NCBI GenBank assembly: GCA_951213105.1 | Contig: OX578138.1 | Coordinates: 62,337,826-62,401,825 of the forward strand | Reading direction: 5' to 3' | From: Amaurobius ferox | Taxonomy: Eukaryota > Arthropoda > Arachnida > Araneae > Amaurobiidae | DNA: 64,000 nucleotides | Shown: positions 47,553 through 58,009 of the stretch, in pieces | Position numbering within the stretch: position 1 is the stretch's first letter | How the letters are laid out: every line of letters begins with the position of its first letter | Made by a program: the position numbers and the translations under genes | Notes under the pieces: generated by a model | The model's database searches: none | What the model was told of the DNA's origin: nothing | The model's input: the letters and a program-made list of their open reading frames with translations, nothing else

Positions 47553-48082
47553 TTTTGTATTATATATTCAGTACAGAGAACGAAAATACTACTAGTAGAC
47601 AATAACAGTTTGCTTTTATTGTACTGAATGCTCATATTTAACTTAGAGCCAGCAAACATAAGAACCATTAAAGAAATACGTATTCTGACATTTTATTATA
47701 TTTTTAATAACAACATCCCATTAAAAGCCCCAAAATTATTATCCATATATAATTACTAAACATTTTGTCATTATCTTTTCACAAAACGCCGGCAAGATTT
47801 ATGAAGCTATTTAAAATATATTGCATTGTGCCGTTTTCATAATTCAAAATAGAATAATGGAATCGATGACTACTATCGAAGAAAGTAACAGATGATGCAT
47901 TTTAAGGGAAGAATATATTGGAAGTTAAAAATCAATGTGGAAATATTCCGGAACAAAACGGATTTTCACAACAGGAAACATATCGTAGTTTCCGTATCTG
48001 GGCTAGTTTATGCGTTTTCCTTCCTTGAAATTGATACGCACATTTATTGAAAATTAAATATTTGAATAGAAAAATATGTGAT

Positions 48083-48586
48083 GTGGGCAGCATGTGACTT
48101 TCCTACAAACTGAAATTCATTCACTCTATTTCTTTCATACTTCATTAAACTGAGCAAAATTGCATAGGATAACATTAACAATTGTTTGAAATTATACTAA
48201 TTTAGCAGTTTCAATTCAATTTCTGTTTTCATTTGGCCTCTGGACATATTTTAAAAGTCGACGCTGCAAAATTACTAAACAAATAAAATATTTCGAGAAC
48301 GGTTAGTCTAAATATTGTGGAGTTAATCTTATATTCGCCGTCAATTATCATGCATAAAATATATAGTTAAGTAAAGTTTATATATAAAAATACGTTGTTT
48401 TTTATTTTAGATTTTGACGATTTTTAAGGGGCATTTTGCATGAAAACAACGTGTGTTTTTTTCAAATCGTAATAAAATCTAATCAGTAGCAGGATCACCC
48501 AGAAGTGACTTATCAACCAAATGTTGTGAAATTCGATGAATTAGTTTTTGAGTTAGAAAATATACATATATTACCCAGACAGGCAG

Positions 48587-48617
<31 letters not shown>

Positions 48618-48640
48618 TACAGACAGACGCCATGTCAATT
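48083..48640 (-). mobile_element. diverged HINE-like family B copy, 5' truncated
   Basis: On the minus strand the 3' end reads GTAGGAAAGTCACATGCTGC then CCACATCACATATTTTT. The body matches family B (AAGTCACTTCTGGGTGATCC, GCTACTGATTAGATTTT). A GT microsatellite lies at 48589-48615. The 5' hairpin is missing. Confidence 0.5.
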
Positions 48641-48644
48641 TACC

Positions 48645-49107
48645 GTTTAAATCGATATAGAAGATTTAATACAGAGAAAGAAAAACAGGACCACTGTATT
48701 AATAAATTAATGGAAGAAGCAGCGAAGAGCCATTATCCGATTCGTTATCTAAAGCACTATGAAAAATTGGTCTTTAAGAGGGCGAAAGTTAGTGTGGAAT
48801 GATATTTACGTGATGTTATATTGGCTATCTATTACGCTAGTTTTAGACGGGGAATGTATTGCTTGTGAGTCTGGTTTAATTTCATTACCTGGGCACCTTT
48901 ATGCATTCTGGTCTGTTTTCTTTGGGATGTTTCATTGATTTCATCGGACGGAGGGTTACTTCAGGAAGACAGAGCTACCGGGAGTGTTTCCTAGGAATAA
49001 AAACGCTGTAACCGGGAACGGCGGGTCACAATCCCCCCGGCCTTTTTACTGTCGTTCCTGTAAGTACTCTCATTTCTTTTTCACCCTTCCTATTTGGGTC
49101 CCTTTTT
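48645..49107. other. intergenic DNA with a small repeat motif
   Basis: No gene. GTAACCGGGAACGGCGGGTC then ACAATCCCCCCGG (49008-49040) resembles part of the inverted-repeat arms at 59.2 and 59.9 kb. Confidence 0.4.
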
Positions 49108-49876
49108 ACTTTCCCTGCAATACATGGTAATGTATAGGGAAAATATTGGAATCATGCCGAAAATCACAACTCGAGTTTTCGACGGATCTACACGTTTCGA
49201 GACCTCTAGAATACGAAAAAACCATTTTTAGCGTGACGTCTGTGTGTGTGTCTGTGTGTCTGTCTGTCTGTCTGTCTGTCTGTGCAGATTTTGTATCCAC
49301 TGTAACTAAAAAACTAATGGACCGAATTTCACAAAATTTTGTAGGTAAGTCACTTGTGGGCGGGGCTGGTGCTGATTAGTTTTGGGTACGATTCGGAATA
49401 AAAGAACCTGCCTTTTTTTGCGAAATGGCCCGCAAAAGCTTGTATCCACTCTAGCTGAAAAACTAATAGACCGAATTTCACAAAATTCTATAGATGAGTC
49501 GCGTATAGGTCACCCTGGTGCTGATTAGATTTTGGTACGATTCAGAAGAAAATAACCTGCCTTTTTTTGCAGAATGGCCCGCAAAAATTGCCAAAATCTA
49601 AACTAAGAAGCTACGTATGCTCAAATATATCCATTAAATGCGTGTTTAATGCGTAATTTTTAACGAAGAAAAGAATAAAACCAACTCCACAACACTAGGA
49701 CTAGCCGTTCTCGATATATTTTTGTTTTTCGTGTTTTCCCTACACCACCTTTGAAAATAAGCCCGATTACCGAATGAGAACGAAAATTGAATAAATGGAA
49801 ATAAATTTAATTAAAATAAAGAGAACGTTAATATAAGTTTGCAGGGAAAGTCATGTGCTGCCCACATCAGATTTTT
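49108..49876 (+). mobile_element. HINE-like family B, first of a tandem pair
   Basis: 5' ACTTTCCCTGCAATACATGG hairpin, CTCGAGTTTTCGACGGATCT block and (TCTG/TGTC)n at 49239-49284. The 3' end is TTGCAGGGAAAGTCATGTGC then TGCCCACATCAGATTTTT, which abuts the next unit directly. ACTTTCCCTGCA and TGCAGGGAAAGT are a perfect 12-bp inverted pair. Confidence 0.7.
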
Positions 49877-50680
49877 ACTTTCCCTGCAATATATGGTAAT
49901 GTATAGGGAAAGTATTGGAATCATGCCGAAAATCGCAACTCGAGTTTTCGACGGATCTACACGTTTCGAGACCTCTTGAATACGAAAATACCATTTTTAA
50001 CGTGACGTCTGTGTGTGTGTCTGTGTGTCTGTCTGTCTGTGTGTCTGTGTGTATGTCTGTCTGTGTGTCTGTGTGTCTGTCTGTCTGTGCAGATTTTGTA
50101 TCCACTCTAACTAAAAAACTAATGGACCGAATTTCACAAAATTTAGTAGGTAAGTCACTTGTGGGCGGGGCTGGTGCTGATTAGTTTTGGGTACGATTCG
50201 GATTAAAAGAACCCGCCTTTTTCGTGAAATGGCCCGCAAAAGCTTGTATCCACTGTAGCTGAAAAACTAATAGACCGAATTTCACAAAATTCGGTAGATG
50301 AGTCACGTATTGGTCACCCTGGTGCTGATTAGATTTTGGTACGATTCAGAAAAAAATAACCTGCCTTATTTTGCAAAATGGACCGCAAAAATTGCGAATA
50401 TCTAAAATAAAAAACTGGGTATACTCAAATATATCCATTAAATGCTGATTTAATACGTAATTTTTAACGATGAAAAGAATAAGACCAACCCCATTACACT
50501 AGGGCTAGCCGTTTTCGAGATATTTTAGTTTTTCGTACTTTCCCTACGCCACCTTTGAAAATAAGCCCGGTTACCGAATGAGAACGGAAATTGAATTAAA
50601 AGTGAAATAAATTTAATTAAAATATAGAGAACATTAATATAAGTCTGCAGGGAAAGTCATGTGCTGCCCACATCAGATTT
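49877..50680 (+). mobile_element. HINE-like family B, second of a tandem pair
   Basis: Same plan as the preceding unit and very similar to it, with a longer TG/TCTG repeat (50009-50088). Ends CTGCAGGGAAAGTCATGTGC then TGCCCACATCAGATTTTT. Unlike the family A pairs, the upstream unit here keeps its 3' terminus. Confidence 0.7.
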
Positions 50681-50878
50681 TTATATCTTGTTTTGTATCT
50701 GATATATGTGTGTGTGTGTAAATCGGTCGTAAAATATATATTTTTAAAGTGTTTAGAATTTTATTTAAAAATAAATAATGCCTCCTAATCACTTGATCAG
50801 GTGGTGTTTTCCCACTGGGGGTTCATGCCGGGCATAACTGACTTCATTTTCTTTACAAACACTTCTTTACAAACTTCT

Positions 50879-51570
50879 AACACTTTACAACAAAGTTGAA
50901 AAGTGTTTATGACATTGTTCATTCTGTATGTCTATATCTCTGTCTGTCTGTCTGTTCGTTATCACGATATCTGCCGTAAGAATGACTTTATCGAAATGAA
51001 ATTTTAGTATGTTGTTCAGACGGTCTGTGGGACCTATGGGAATGTAAATTAATAATATCACCCAATTTGTTTTGGATTGAACCCGGGTTAAAAAAATGAA
51101 ATACATTGAACCCTATGGGACCTAATTTTTCAAACATTTTTAAGCGGATTTAAAATTCCCAAATTGCGTCGATATTTTTAGAACATATTCAAATTATCCC
51201 ATAAAATATAAAAAAAATTCAGCAAAATATATTCAGAAATTTTTTAAATAAAAATTAAAATAATAATAACACCTCTTATATGAAACGATCACGTGACCAT
51301 GATATGAAAGTATCACGTGAACCACTTCAAAATGATATATGGCATTCATCTTGTCTCAAAATCGTGATTTTAAAGTTCTTTTTAATTCATATTTAGTGTA
51401 TTATCCGTCCTAAAACCGCTTTATTTTGGCTTATATTCTGTGGATCTACATATTGAAACAACGGAATTACAATATATTTGAGTTTAAATGATCATCCGAA
51501 TTTGATTATTTCTACAACGAAGCCTACGTTTCTCTCATGGCAAATGTAAGCAGCAAAATATGTAGAATGA
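50879..51570 (+). mobile_element. family X copy, left part (split by the Penelope-like element)
   Basis: Starts AACACTTTACAACAAAGTTG, AAAAGTGTTTATGAC, with (TCTG)n at 50939-50956. It matches, inverted, 52640-53313. It breaks off at ATATGTAGAATGA, where the Penelope-like element begins, and resumes at 57391. Confidence 0.65.
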
Positions 51571-51644
51571 CGAAATTAAGCACACATCCACAACATAAGG
51601 TCTTTATTTCACTTCCTATAAGCCGTACAAAAGTTTAAAAAAAG

Positions 51645-51686
51645 GCCATAGCGCTTTCGAGCATACGTACGCTCTTCATCAGTGGC
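51645..51686 (-). ncRNA. hammerhead ribozyme, intact core (direct terminal repeat)
   Basis: Minus strand from 51686: GCCA, then CTGATGA (conserved C3-A9 core), stem II GAGCGT-ACGT-ATGCTC, and GAA(A). Next comes AGC directly followed by GCT (stem III with no loop), A at the cleavage position, then TGGC pairing with the first GCCA (stem I). All core positions fit a type I hammerhead. The loop-less 3-bp stem III is the minimal form known from Penelope-like elements, expected to cut best as a dimer. Sense to the RT gene. Confidence 0.75.
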
Positions 51687-52033
51687 TACACTGAAATAAA
51701 GTTTGAATCGTTCATATATAGACCAGATATAGCGCCAAAATTTGCATAAATACAATTTAACAAAGAATCTACGTTTAGACAAGGATGAACCGTAAACAAT
51801 TTTTTTAGAGTTTTAAAAATTTCAACAACTAAGGAACAGCATATTAAATTACAATTTAATTACAGAAATCGAGAAAAATGGGTGGGGGGTGGCAATCAAG
51901 CATAATCCCCAAGAGGAAGACGTCAAAGATAACTTTGCAGAGACTTGAATTGCATGCAGTCGAGAATGAGTCGCCAAGCGTAACTCAAATTCATAACAGG
52001 GTCAAAATTACAAACGGACTCATGGTAAATATA

Positions 52034-53313
52034 AACAAGAAAGATCAATCATGCTTAGAGCATCGATTATGAAACACTTTCCAACAGCAATGCAATTTTA
52101 TTTAAACATGTCTAAAATGCAATGCATTCCTCGGTAATATTTTAAACTTCTCACAATACTACATTGATTTATTATACTGGAAAACTTAAACATTCATCGA
52201 AAAAAATGAACTTCATTCAAATGACGGCATTGAAATATAAATTGCCTGGTTTAAACATCTCTAAAATGTGATATTACTCGACAATAATTTTAGAATTATC
52301 ATAATACCACAATAATTTATTATACTTAAAAACTTCATCGAAAACAACTGAAATTAATTCAAATGACGTCATAGAAAAAAAACACGCCTGGCTCTCTAAA
52401 AAAGCAGCATTTCATTCATAAATAATTTCCCATTCATGTCATTCATCACAATACTATAATAATTTATTTTATTTAAGAATTAAGACCATGTAATTTAACT
52501 CTATGCTTAAAACTTCATCGCAAAAAATCGTCCTTCTCTCGGTAAAGTCAATGAATATTTCTTTCATATCAGCTATGCAGACTCCATGAGCTAAATTCTT
52601 TTGCGTTAAAAAAATACAGCAATTTCTATGCAACTCATCCTACATATTTTGCTGTTTACATTTTACATAAGTGCAAAATAGGCTTCGTTTTAGAAATAAT
52701 CAAATTTGGATGAGCATTTAAACTCACAAATATTGTAATTGCGTTGATTTAGTATGTAGATGCACAGAATTTAAACCAAAATAAAGTGGTTTTAGGACGG
52801 ATACAACGCTCAATATGAAATAAAAAGAACTTTAAAAATCACGATTTTGAGACAAGATGGATGCCATATATCATTTTGAAGTGGATCACGTGATACTTTC
52901 ATATCATGGTCACGTGATCGTTTCATATAAGAGGTGTTATTATTATTTTAATTTTTATATAAAAAACTATTGAGAATAGATTTCGCTGAATTTTTTTTTA
53001 TATATTTTATGGAACAATTTGAATATTACCTAAAAATTTCGAAGCAATTTGTGAATTTTAAATCCGCTTAAAAAATGTTTGAAAAATTAGGTCCCATAGG
53101 GCTCAATGTATTTCATTTTTTCAACCCGGGTTCAATCCAAAACCAATTGGGTGATATTGTTCATTTATATTCCCATAGGTCCTACAGACCGTCTGAACAA
53201 CATACTAAAATTTCATTTTGATTAAGTCATTTTTACGGCAGTTATCGTGCTAACGGACAGACAGACAGAATGAACAAAGTCATAAACACTTTTCAACTTT
53301 GTTGTAAAGTGTT
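52034..53313 (-). mobile_element. family X copy, complete, inside the Penelope-like element
   Basis: 1,280 bp from AACAAGAAAGATCAATCATG (52034) to the AACACTTTACAACAAAGTTG end (minus strand, 53313). It interrupts the GIY-YIG domain just after ESIFI and is the best reference copy of the family. It includes internal ~160-bp repeats (52080-52400), TCACGTGAT palindromes near 52885-52920 and an (ACAG) run near 53257. Confidence 0.7.
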
Positions 53314-53314
53314 A

Positions 53315-55845
53315 ATAAAAATGGATTCAAAAAGGAGAATATCACGAGGGTTATTACAACGCATCAAAAGGAAATTATTTTCAAAAAGAGGCTGAAAATT
53401 ATCTTTAACATCAAATTGAGCAAGAGCCGTAGAAAGTTTACTATCCCTGACATCCCCAGCATGTTCTGCTAAACGGATGCCAACGGTGCGTTTAGTACTT
53501 CCAATATAAAATTTTAAATTACCATCGGTGGACAACAGGGGAACAACATACACCCCAGCAAAGCTTTCAAAGTCATCCTTATCACCCAGTTTATCAGACC
53601 GAATACGGTTAAATAAAGAAGAAATATTAGAATGTGCAGGTCTGAAACCAAACTCAGAACAAAAATGGATAAAGGGGCGGAAAATCCGAGGATTGTATGG
53701 AAAACTAGACCTATAAGTCAAACGATCTTTTAAGGCAATAAGTTTAGTATCAAAAAAGGGTATATTTTCGGCGAACTTGGGAGAAAACCTTATAAATAAA
53801 CTCAAAGGAGTAGACAGCCTCACTGCCAAGGCCAAAAATAAATTCAATTTCATCACTTAAAGCAGAGATAGATGAACAAACATTAAAAGCGCGATTAAAA
53901 TAAGCATAAAAAGAAGCTTTTTGAGAGGAAAGAGGATGGTAAGAATTAGCAGGAATTCAAGAATTAGTAAAAGAAGGTTTACGGAAAACCGAGGTTTCAA
54001 TACCAGTAGCAGAACGGGTGACCAGTACATCAAGAAAATGCAAAGAACCATTAGTTTCACGTTCGGCAGTAAAATTGATAGAAGGGTAAAAATCATTAAC
54101 TTTAGACAAAAGAAAAGAAAGATCTTCTAAATCACTATCCCAAACAATAAACACATCATCCACAAAACGGCACCAAAGAGAGGGGGGGTTGGATAAAAAA
54201 GGCAAAATCTCATTCTCGAGTCCCTGCAAAACCACCTTGGCCAAAATACCAGATAAAGGGCTTCCCATAGGGGCACCACAGGTTTGTAGATAAATAGCAT
54301 CATGGAAACCAAAATAATTTGTCTTCGCAACAATATTCAAAGCAGAAGTGATTGCGTCGATTTTAGGAGTTTTAAAATTATGATTATGTAGTTTTTTGAT
54401 AATAATTTCAATAGCAATGTCAACGGGTATACTAGGAAATAAAGAAACAACATCAAAACTATGCAAGGTACTATTAGATTTAAATTTAGTTTTGTATAAA
54501 ATATTAATGAAATTTTCAGTTTAACTGATAAAAAAAAAGGTTTTAAGAAGGAGGCTAGGGGTTTTTCTAAAAAATAAGTAGGTCTGCAACATTTGGAAAC
54601 AATGGGACGCATAGGATGATTAGGTTTATGAAGTTTAATTTGACCAAAGATCTTAGGGAGTTGTTGAGAAGTACGAAAAATAGCAGATTTAACATTAGGG
54701 GGAAGATCGTTACATTTTTTAAATTTTGCGATTCTAGCATTAATCTTATTGATCGGGATTTTTTTAACCTGAATGCATTCCATCTCGTCAATGCACTTCC
54801 GCATTGAATTTACATAATCAATTTTATTGGTAAGAACAAGTTGCTTAGTCTTGTCAACACATAAAATGACAAGTTCCGGATTAGATCTAAGTTTTTTAAT
54901 TTCCGCGAATTCAGTATTCAAAGTAATATTAGAACTAGAATGTTTATTTTTATTTTTAAGCATTTTCTCATTTTGAAACGCAAGAATAGATCGTTACATG
55001 ACAAAACGGCCACGATCTCTATGGGTCTGAGCCACGTTAAGGAGAACACTTTCCACAGGGGGAATTAAATTAATAAAATTAGAATTATTACTAGGATAAG
55101 TAAACTTAGGGCCTCTCTGAAGAGCAATCAGTACGCTGAATTGAGGAAATATCAATGTTGGTACAATTTACAAACGGAATAGGTAAAGGTTTAAGCGGAG
55201 AAAAAATTTTTGGTTTTAAAGCAAGAATTTCATTATGGGTATATTTAAACACAGGGTGCACCGAAGGGAGGGGAGTATCTTTCAAAAGAATAGACTGACC
55301 GGCAGAAAAATTAGAAATACGAGGGGACAAAGGCATTTTTCTGGGAAAGTTAAATCTTTCAAACTAGTTTTTCCAACCAAAAATTTTCTATCATGCCGAG
55401 TTTCAATATCGGAACGGATTTGAGAAAGCCGAGAATAAATATATTCAAAAAAATAATTAACTGCAGGATGTGCACAGGCAACAAATTCCCTATGCCCAAA
55501 ATAACATGAGCGTTCACAAACACTAATCTCAGAACGGAGTTCCCGAATGGAACTACAAAGCAATTTAAATTCTGCACGTTGAATAATGCGTACTTCAGAA
55601 AAACTATGAACCGATTTTTTAATGAAGCAGGAAGGGGGAACAATAAGTACTTTTTTACAATGCATAAGTAATTTAAGCCGACATAGCAATTTTGTTAATT
55701 TCAATTTAAATTTAAACAATTTATTACACGAAAAAGATTCAAAAGATTGCATGATACAAGCAAAAACCGAGGAATTCAAAATAACCCAAAAATATCCAGT
55801 CAAAACGAATAACACTCCAAACGAACGATCAAGACCTAAAAACAC
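53315..55845 (-). pseudogene. Penelope-like RT with C-terminal GIY-YIG endonuclease, frameshifted
   Basis: Copies the element RNA at a nicked chromosomal target. N-terminal part 55845-55282 is basic and Cys-containing, without a named domain. The frame then shifts twice (55336-55106, then about 55130-54980). 54963-54500 holds KIFGQIKLHKPNHPMRPIVS (RT motifs 1-2). 54466-53957 holds HSFDVVSLFPSIPVDIAIEI (catalytic Asp), CGAPMGSPLSGILAKVVLQG and RFVDDVFIVW (the FVDD box), then LHFLDVLVTR. After another shift, 53856-53315 ends in GVYVVPLLS, FYIGSTKRTVGIRLAEH and LLFESIFI: the GIY, YIG and catalytic Glu of GIY-YIG nucleases. A family X insertion cuts the frame after ESIFI; the tail probably resumes at 52033 (YHESVCNFDPVMN). 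At least four shifts make it inactive. Confidence 0.85.
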
Positions 55846-55849
55846 TATA

Positions 55850-56617
55850 AAACAAACATATATTACATGGATAAAAGAATAAAATATGATTAAAATACCA
55901 TTTAAAATTCAAGATGCGGGTAAAACACCCATATTTTAACATACGGCCAAAATGCATACTCGTTCAAGGATAAAGGGCAAAATATATGTATCAAGATAAA
56001 TGTCGATTATAACATATGCCATGACAGTGCAAGGATAAAAGACAAATACAGGAGATGCTAATCACCTTCCTAATAATTATAAAACAAAAATATCACTTAC
56101 AGAAATACACTTTTTTAAATGCGGTAAAGAGTAAAAAAACTCCAAGTCAAAAGAAAGCACTTCATCTTTTTTGTAAAACATCAGAAGTCTTCATATAAAA
56201 GAGTAGCGGGATGTAAACCATAAGCCACGCAGATCAGCACATTCAAAGTACATCAAAGCAACACGGGAAGTCTTAGTAGCCCAGTCTAGGTATCACAGCC
56301 CAGTCAAGGTATGTCAGAGGCTTCTACAAAACCAAGTCAATGCACGTGAGACTGTTCGGTCTAAATACGGCAAAGTTCTTGAATAAAGTTGCAACACCAA
56401 CGCCACGTCACAAGCAGTACGTTGAGGTTTCGATAGGAACCAAAAGGTCACGTCAATCCAAATTAAAGCCACGAGAGTCGCGTGCCAGGAACATATACGA
56501 CAGAACACTTTAAAGAAACGGGTTTCCGAAGGAAACCTTCGTCCAGCCGCTAAACGTACTTTCGAACAAAATCACAAAATCCTTTGCATTAAAGACGAGG
56601 GTTTAAATTGCCGGGTT
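55850..56617 (-). other. Penelope-like 5' leader
   Basis: Between the first RT-side reading frame and the inverted terminal repeat. No open frame of note on the minus strand; presumed untranslated leader or decayed N-terminus. TCTATATAAAAACG (56618 region) starts the repeat and could supply a TATA-like box on the plus strand. Confidence 0.4.
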
Positions 56618-56652
56618 CTATATAAAAACGATTCAAACTTTATTTCCGTGTA

Positions 56653-56694
56653 GCCACTGATGAAGAGCGTACTCATGCTCGAAAGCGCAATGGC
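56653..56694 (+). ncRNA. hammerhead ribozyme, mutated at the cleavage-site pair (inverted repeat)
   Basis: Plus strand: GCCA, CTGATGA, stem II GAGCGT-ACTC-ATGCTC, GAA(A), then AGC followed by GCA (GCT in the other copy), A, TGGC. The T that should pair with the conserved A of stem III (position 16.1) is an A here. The rest of the core is intact. This copy is antisense to the RT gene because its terminal repeat is inverted. Activity is probably reduced or lost. Confidence 0.7.
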
Positions 56695-56761
56695 CTTTTT
56701 TTAAACTTTTGTACGTCTTATAGGAAGTGAAATAAAGACCTTCTGTTGTGGATGTGTGCTT

Positions 56762-57325
56762 CTTCTTCTTCTTCTTCAGGATTCCAATTGGAATCGGGTT
56801 TTTACGGCCGCACCGCTCAAAAAGGCATATGGCAGCCCCTAACTAAAAATGTATTTTAAAGATGAGGAAAATTCATCGAAATACCTTCCCTCTAACTATT
56901 GAGGGACCAAAACTTCAACTAAGCTTTTAATCAGGTGGTCGCATTCCTCGCGCAAAGGAACGTCAGGACCAATATTACAGTTTCGTCGAATTACTTAAGT
57001 CCACTTTTTATTGTATTTTAATTCATTTAAACTCCGTAGCAGAAGCTAGGTGAACAGGAAATTATTTCGGTTGTGTATCTTTCTTCTTTCTGTGCTCAGC
57101 ACGAGGATTGGTTTTAACACTCTCAGCAGCACCTCCCCACTGGAAGGCTTGAACCCTCTCAGCTGCACCTTCCCACTGGAAGGTGGACGGTTTTTCTTTT
57201 TTACAGTTCTTTATGTCTACTGTGCTTTGGTTATTTATTTTCCCCTTCTTCTCTCTCACTTCCTTAATGTTTGATGATTTATCTTCATCTGAGCTGTTTT
57301 GTTCCATGTCACTTGCGATTGTGCT
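56762..57325 (-). mobile_element. 564-bp retroposon with 13-bp target duplication and (GAA)n tail
   Basis: TGGATGTGTGCTT occurs exactly at 56749-56761 and 57326-57338. Removing one copy and the insert restores the Penelope terminal repeat (GGATGTGTGCTTAATTT, as at the 51.58 kb end). On the minus strand the insert begins AGCACAATCGCAAGTGACAT, carries an 81-codon frame and then about 300 bp of non-coding sequence. It ends GGCCGTAAAAACCCGATTCC, AATTGGAATCC and (TGAAGAAG)n. Tail, duplication length and 3' sequence fit LINE-driven insertion, probably an internally deleted LINE or an autonomous-looking SINE. Confidence 0.7.
57062..57307 (-). CDS. 81-aa reading frame of the retroposon, function unknown
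   Basis: ATG at 57307, about 19 bases inside the retroposon's 5' end, to a TAA at 57062. The peptide is charged and Lys/Glu-rich, starts MEQNSSDEDKSSN and contains two imperfect copies of one segment: TFQWEGAAERV and AFQWGGAAESV. It ends in a basic stretch (RAEHRKKKDTQPK). There is no signal peptide or membrane segment and no domain I know. Its position right after the 5' end, in a frame without stops, suggests the N-terminus of a LINE ORF1 kept in a deleted copy. It may equally be a short frame by chance. I would not assume it is expressed. Confidence 0.35.
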   Translation of the reverse strand: MEQNSSDEDKSSNIKEVREKKGKINNQSTVDIKNCKKEKPSTFQWEGAAERVQAFQWGGAAESVKTNPRAEHRKKKDTQPK

Positions 57326-57390
57326 TGGATGTGTGCTTAATTTTGCTATTTTAACATTAGACGTGATGCCAAATTATTTATAAGTAGAAC

Positions 57391-58005
57391 GAGTTGTACA
57401 GGAATTGCTGCATTTCTTTAAATCAAAATTATTTAGCTCATGGAGTCTGCAATATAGCTGATATGAATGAAATATTCATTGATTTCACACAGAGAAGGAC
57501 GATTTTGTCGATAAAGTTTTAAGCATAGAGTTTAATTACTTGTAACTCCATGGTCTTAAGGTTTTAAATAAAATAAATTATTATAGTATTGTGATGAATG
57601 AATGAATGAAAAAAAGTTATGAATGAAATGCTGCTTTTATAAAGCGAGCCAGGCGTGTTATATTTCGATGACGTCATTTGAATAAATTCCATTTGTTTTC
57701 TATAAAGTTTTCAAATATGATAAATTATTGTAGTATTAGGATAATTTTAAGAATATTAACGAAGAAGATATCGCATTTTAGAGTTGCTTAAACCAGTCAA
57801 TTTTTATTTCGATGCCGTCATTTGAATGAAGTTCATTTTTTTCGATGAAGTTTTAAGTTTTCAATTATAATTAATAAATGTAGTATTGTGATAATTTTAA
57901 AAATATTACCGAGAAAGGTATCGCATTTTAGAGATGTTTAAAAAAATTCCATTTCAGTTGGAAAGTGTTTCATAATCAATGCTTTATACATGATTGATCT
58001 TTGTT
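57391..58005 (+). mobile_element. family X copy, right part
   Basis: Continuation of 50879-51570 after the Penelope-like insertion: AATTGCTGCATTTC, GACGTCATTTGAAT repeats, then GGAAAGTGTTTCATAATCAA, TGCTTTATACATGATTGATC and the end CTTTGTTGTT. This is 52034-52640 inverted. Confidence 0.65.
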
Positions 58006-58009
58006 GTTT

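Larger units (their letters stand above)
42410..48060. repeat. segmental duplication, copy 2 (partner about 8220-16100)
   Basis: Colinear with copy 1, as described there. This copy carries its own insertions: the local tandem array, a piggyBac-like MITE, a family Y repeat and a family A element. Confidence 0.55.
51571..57379 (-). mobile_element. Penelope-like retroelement with inverted and direct terminal repeats
   Basis: A minus-strand element inserted in a family X copy. The flanks ATATGTAGAATGA (to 51570) and ATAAGTAGAACGA (57380-57392) look like a ~13-bp target duplication with two differences. It carries RT and GIY-YIG coding remnants (53315-55845). A terminal repeat on the minus strand lies at 51571-51720 and an inverted copy on the plus strand at about 56618-57345. 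Each contains a hammerhead ribozyme. Without the nested X copy (52034-53313) and retroposon (56762-57338) it is about 3.95 kb. An inverted 5' repeat plus a direct 3' repeat is a known Penelope-like arrangement. Confidence 0.75.

Noticed and set aside
50879..53313. A single 2.4-kb foldback element with long inverted arms
   Set aside because: The right arm is a complete X copy inside the Penelope-like element. The left arm is part of another X copy whose remainder continues at 57391. The palindrome is the by-product of nesting.
53921..54130. Plus-strand frames across the Penelope-like gene (also 54616-54807, 55622-55882)
   Set aside because: They are antisense shadows of the RT and GIY-YIG coding sequence on the minus strand.
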